Source of the DNA: Flavobacteriaceae bacterium
GTDB lineage: Bacteria; Bacteroidota; Bacteroidia; Flavobacteriales; Flavobacteriaceae
Length of the DNA: 8,343 bases
Assembly: GCA_002729755.1 (NCBI GenBank)
Contig: PBYT01000001.1
Location: forward strand, 1-8,343
Direction: 5' to 3'
Position numbers and translations under genes: made by a program
In this document: positions 5,978 to 8,343 of the stretch, piece after piece
Position numbering within the stretch: the stretch's first letter is position 1
Layout of the letters: each line of letters opens with the position of its first letter
The notes under the pieces: generated by a model
The model's input: the letters and a program-made list of their open reading frames with translations, nothing else
What the model was told of the DNA's origin: nothing
Database searches by the model: none

Positions 5978-7144
5978 TTAATAATCAAAATTACCCAATT
6001 CTGAGTTAATCGTAAGCTTTTTACTTTTTGATGATTGAACCTTCCCAATAATCTTTGCCTCTATATCATATGAATTTGAGATTTCAATTATTTTATTTGC
6101 TGTATTTGAATCCGTGTATATCTCCATTCTATGTCCCATATTAAAAACTTTATACATTTCTTTAGGATCAGTATTAGACTCATCTTTAATTAGTTTAAAC
6201 AAAGGTGGAATATCAAAAAGATTATCCTTGATTATATGTAAGTTATCAATAAAGTTTAAAATTTTAGTTTGTCCTCCTCCGGTACAATGAATTATTCCAT
6301 TTATTTTTTCCCTTCCAACTTTTTCAAAAATAATTTTTAAGAGTGGCGTATATGTTCTGGTGGGAGATAAAACTAAACTGCCAATATTTAATTCTGAATT
6401 ATCTATTTTATCAAGAATTTTTTTTGTTCCTGAGTAAACTAAATTAGCTGGGACTTCAGGATCGAATGATTCTGGATATTTTGTAGCTAAGTATTTTTCA
6501 AATACATCATGTCTTGCTGATGTTAATCCATTACTTCCTATTCCAGAATTATATTTATTTTCAAATTTTGATTTACCAAAAGATGATAATCCAACAATAA
6601 CATCTCCATTTGTAATGTTTGAGTTATCAATTATTTGATCTTTTCTTATTCTAGCTGTAATAGAAGAATCAACAATAATAGTTCTAACTAAATCACCTAC
6701 ATCAGCAGTCTCCCCTCCTCCACTATAAATATTAATACCATTATTTCTATATTCAGATAAGACCTCATCAGTACCAGAAATAATTGATTTTATAATTTCT
6801 CCAGGTATCTTGTTTTTATTCCTTCCTATTGTTGAAGAAAGAACCATTTTATCAACTGCGCCAACACAAGCAACATCATCAACATTCATTACAATAGAAT
6901 CTTGAGCAATTCCTTTCCAAACAGATTTATCACCAGTTTCCTTCCAATATATATATGCTAAAGAAGATTTTGTACCTGCTCCATCAGAATGAATTATTAA
7001 AGCATGTTCATCACTATTTCCAATATAGTCAGGCAGTATCTTACAAAAAGCTTTTGGGAACAAACCTCTATCATGATTTTTTATAGCTTCATGGACATCT
7101 TCTTTATCTGATGAAACTCCTCTTAATTTGTATCTATTGCTCAT
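5978..7144 (-). CDS. purM: Phosphoribosylformylglycinamidine cyclo-ligase (AIR synthase), Bacteroidota type
   Basis: It catalyses ATP-dependent ring closure of FGAM to AIR, the fifth step of purine synthesis. Motifs counted from the ATG at 7144 are: HSDGAGTKSS (52-61), GGGETADVGD (142-151), GLTSARHDVF (206-215), SPTRTYTPLL (260-269), IHCTGGGQTK (285-294) and FNMGHRM (334-340). At 388 residues it is longer than E. coli PurM (about 345), as is typical of the Bacteroidota form. A longer frame from a TTG at 7165 adds only MITLPKI and is disfavoured: the ATG gives the family-like start MSNRYKLRGVSSDKEDVH, and the extension runs through a promoter-like TAACTTTG. It is the first gene of the operon. 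Some databases label this family only as AIR synthase-related, so the exact reaction is slightly less certain. Confidence 0.9.
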   Translation of the reverse strand: MSNRYKLRGVSSDKEDVHEAIKNHDRGLFPKAFCKILPDYIGNSDEHALIIHSDGAGTKSSLAYIYWKETGDKSVWKGIAQDSIVMNVDDVACVGAVDKMVLSSTIGRNKNKIPGEIIKSIISGTDEVLSEYRNNGINIYSGGGETADVGDLVRTIIVDSSITARIRKDQIIDNSNITNGDVIVGLSSFGKSKFENKYNSGIGSNGLTSARHDVFEKYLATKYPESFDPEVPANLVYSGTKKILDKIDNSELNIGSLVLSPTRTYTPLLKIIFEKVGREKINGIIHCTGGGQTKILNFIDNLHIIKDNLFDIPPLFKLIKDESNTDPKEMYKVFNMGHRMEIYTDSNTANKIIEISNSYDIEAKIIGKVQSSKSKKLTINSELGNFDY

Positions 7145-7422
7145 TATTTTTGGCAAAGTTATCAAAAAAAAAAATCTTAATAAGTTTTTAATAAATAACT
7201 TTCATTAATAAAAAAAAATTTCTGTTTTTGATATACTTTTAAATTAAAATCATTAAAAGAATTTTGATTTAATAATTCAAGTAAAGAATTGTATTTATTT
7301 TATCTTTTTAGCAAAATTTTTATTTGAGATTGAGAGATTCATAAAAAATAAATAAAATTTTAATTCTGCTTTCTTTTTTGATTTCAAAAAAATTAATTTG
7401 ACTATTATTAAAATAAAACATT
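7145..7422. other. Divergent intergenic region between purM and glutamine synthetase
   Basis: This 278-bp stretch is very AT-rich with long A and T runs and holds no convincing ORF, RNA gene, riboswitch or strong hairpin. It must contain the promoters of both divergent units. On the plus side, TTAATTTG (7393-7400) is 7 of 8 to the Bacteroidota -7 box and ends 22 bp before the glutamine synthetase ATG. The TTTTTTG tract ending at 7380 is too close (12 bp) to be a standard partner. The A/T tracts could bend DNA, but nothing specific can be claimed. Confidence 0.6.
7154..7161 (-). promoter_or_regulatory. Candidate -7 promoter element of the purM operon
   Basis: On the minus strand this reads TAACTTTG, a full match to the Bacteroidota -7 consensus TAnnTTTG. 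It lies 9 bp before the purM ATG (7144), so transcription would begin at or within a few bases of the start codon, giving a nearly leaderless message. No clear TTG element is found about 19 bp upstream, and the motif is short, so this is tentative. Confidence 0.3.
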
Positions 7423-8343
7423 ATGAGCAAATTTAAATTAGAATATATCTGGCTAGATGGTTATACTCCTACATCTAATATGAGGAGTAAAACAAAAGTA
7501 GTCAGTGATTTCAGCGGAAAATTAAAGGATTGTCCTGTTTGGAATTTTGACGGATCCTCAACGCAACAAGCTGAAGGAAAATCTTCAGATTGTATTTTAA
7601 AACCAGTAGCAATATATCCAGACCCTACTAGAGAAAGTGGCTATTTAGTAATGACTGAAGTATTAAATCCAGACGGAACCCCTCATGTATCTAATTCAAG
7701 ATCTACAATAAATGATGATGATGATGATTTTTGGTTTGGTTTTGAACAAGAGTATTTCATTATGGACAATGAGACTCAATTACCATTAGGATTTCCAGTG
7801 GGAGGATATCCTGGTCCGCAAGGTCTGTATTATTGCTCTGTTGGAGGAAAAAATACTCATGGAAGAGATTTAGTTGAAATTCATTCAGATCTCTGTTTAG
7901 AGGCGGGAATTAATTTTGAAGGAATAAACCAAGAGGTTGCTTCTGGTCAATGGGAATTTCAAATTTTTGCTAAAGGAGCAAAAAATTCAGGAGACCAAGT
8001 TTGGGTTGCACGTTATCTCCTAGATAGACTAACTGAAGATTTCGGATACTATATAGAATACCACCCTAAACCTATTAAAGGAGATTGGAATGGTTCTGGT
8101 ATGCATGCGAATTTTTCAAATACAACTCTTAGAACCTGTGGTGATCAAGCTACTTATGAAAAAATATGTGAGGCTTTTAGACCAGTTATAAAAGAACACA
8201 TTGCAGTTTATGGAGAATTTAATGACCAAAGGTTAACAGGTCTTCATGAAACACAATCAATACATGAATTCAGTTTTGGAATATCTGATAGAGGAGCTTC
8301 GATACGAATTCCTATTGGTACTGTTGAAAGCGGATGGAAAGGA
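7423..8343 (+). CDS. Glutamine synthetase, type II (GSII-like), 3' end outside window
   Basis: It makes glutamine from glutamate, ammonia and ATP, the main ammonium assimilation step. The frame from ATG 7423 is open for 307 codons to the window edge; the family is usually about 335-345 residues, so some 30 are missing. Motifs are: VWNFDGSSTQQA (39-50, beta-grasp end), FWFGFEQEYF (103-112, metal-binding Glu residues), GPQGLYYCSVG (131-141), WEFQIF (177-182), NGSGMHANFS (223-232), and HEFSFGISDRGASIRIP (281-297) with the substrate-binding and ATP-binding Arg residues. These match the eukaryote-like GSII/GlnII short form, not the 470-residue GSI. A (GAT)5 run (7714-7728) encodes five Asp just before FWFGFEQE. 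No gene symbol is given because naming varies (glnII or glnA). Confidence 0.93.
   Translation, partial: MSKFKLEYIWLDGYTPTSNMRSKTKVVSDFSGKLKDCPVWNFDGSSTQQAEGKSSDCILKPVAIYPDPTRESGYLVMTEVLNPDGTPHVSNSRSTINDDDDDFWFGFEQEYFIMDNETQLPLGFPVGGYPGPQGLYYCSVGGKNTHGRDLVEIHSDLCLEAGINFEGINQEVASGQWEFQIFAKGAKNSGDQVWVARYLLDRLTEDFGYYIEYHPKPIKGDWNGSGMHANFSNTTLRTCGDQATYEKICEAFRPVIKEHIAVYGEFNDQRLTGLHETQSIHEFSFGISDRGASIRIPIGTVESGWKG

Noticed and set aside
7145..7165. TTG start at 7165 for the AIR synthase gene
   Set aside because: It adds only seven residues not expected for the family and overlaps a promoter-like box; the ATG at 7144 gives the usual N-terminus and 388-residue length.
7166..7422. Small RNA or attenuator ahead of glutamine synthetase
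   Set aside because: Only A/T tracts are present; no stable GC-containing stem or T-run terminator could be found.

Overview
The window is AT-rich DNA, probably from a marine or streamlined Bacteroidota (flavobacterial) genome. Three things point there: the gene order AIR synthase (Bacteroidota type, 388 aa) - prfA - pyrF, a type II (GSII-like) glutamine synthetase, and weak or absent Shine-Dalgarno sites. No RNA genes, CRISPR arrays or insertion sequences were found.

Region 1 (1-955) is accessory DNA. It opens with the C-terminal part of a tyrosine recombinase whose start lies outside the window. Just after its catalytic tyrosine begins a perfect 38-bp direct repeat (293-330), present again at 844-881. 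Between the copies are 513 bp holding one gene, a four-helix DoxX-like membrane protein. After the second copy the recombinase frame resumes for a few codons (KLKQVV, stop at 899-901), followed by a strong intrinsic terminator (924-955). The simplest reading is a 551-bp cassette inserted site-specifically into the 3' end of the recombinase gene. It supplies a substitute C-terminal tail and pushes the old tail and terminator downstream. This is the most unusual feature of the window.

Region 2 (969-3271, + strand) is a tight cluster of four genes: two very small membrane proteins (40 and 61 aa), a Fluc/CrcB fluoride channel with a TTG start, and a secreted metal-dependent amidohydrolase of 534 aa. 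Spacings are 9, 2 and 6 bp, so it is probably one operon.

Region 3 (3275-7144, - strand) is a housekeeping operon read right to left: purM-like AIR synthase, peptide chain release factor 1, orotidine 5'-phosphate decarboxylase and an alpha/beta hydrolase. Junctions are an 8-bp gap, a 1-bp overlap and a 4-bp ATGA overlap. It joins a purine step, a pyrimidine step and translation termination. It converges on region 2 with only 3 bp between stop codons.

Region 4 (7145-8343) is a 278-bp very AT-rich divergent intergenic region followed by a type II glutamine synthetase gene on the + strand, cut by the window end after 307 codons.
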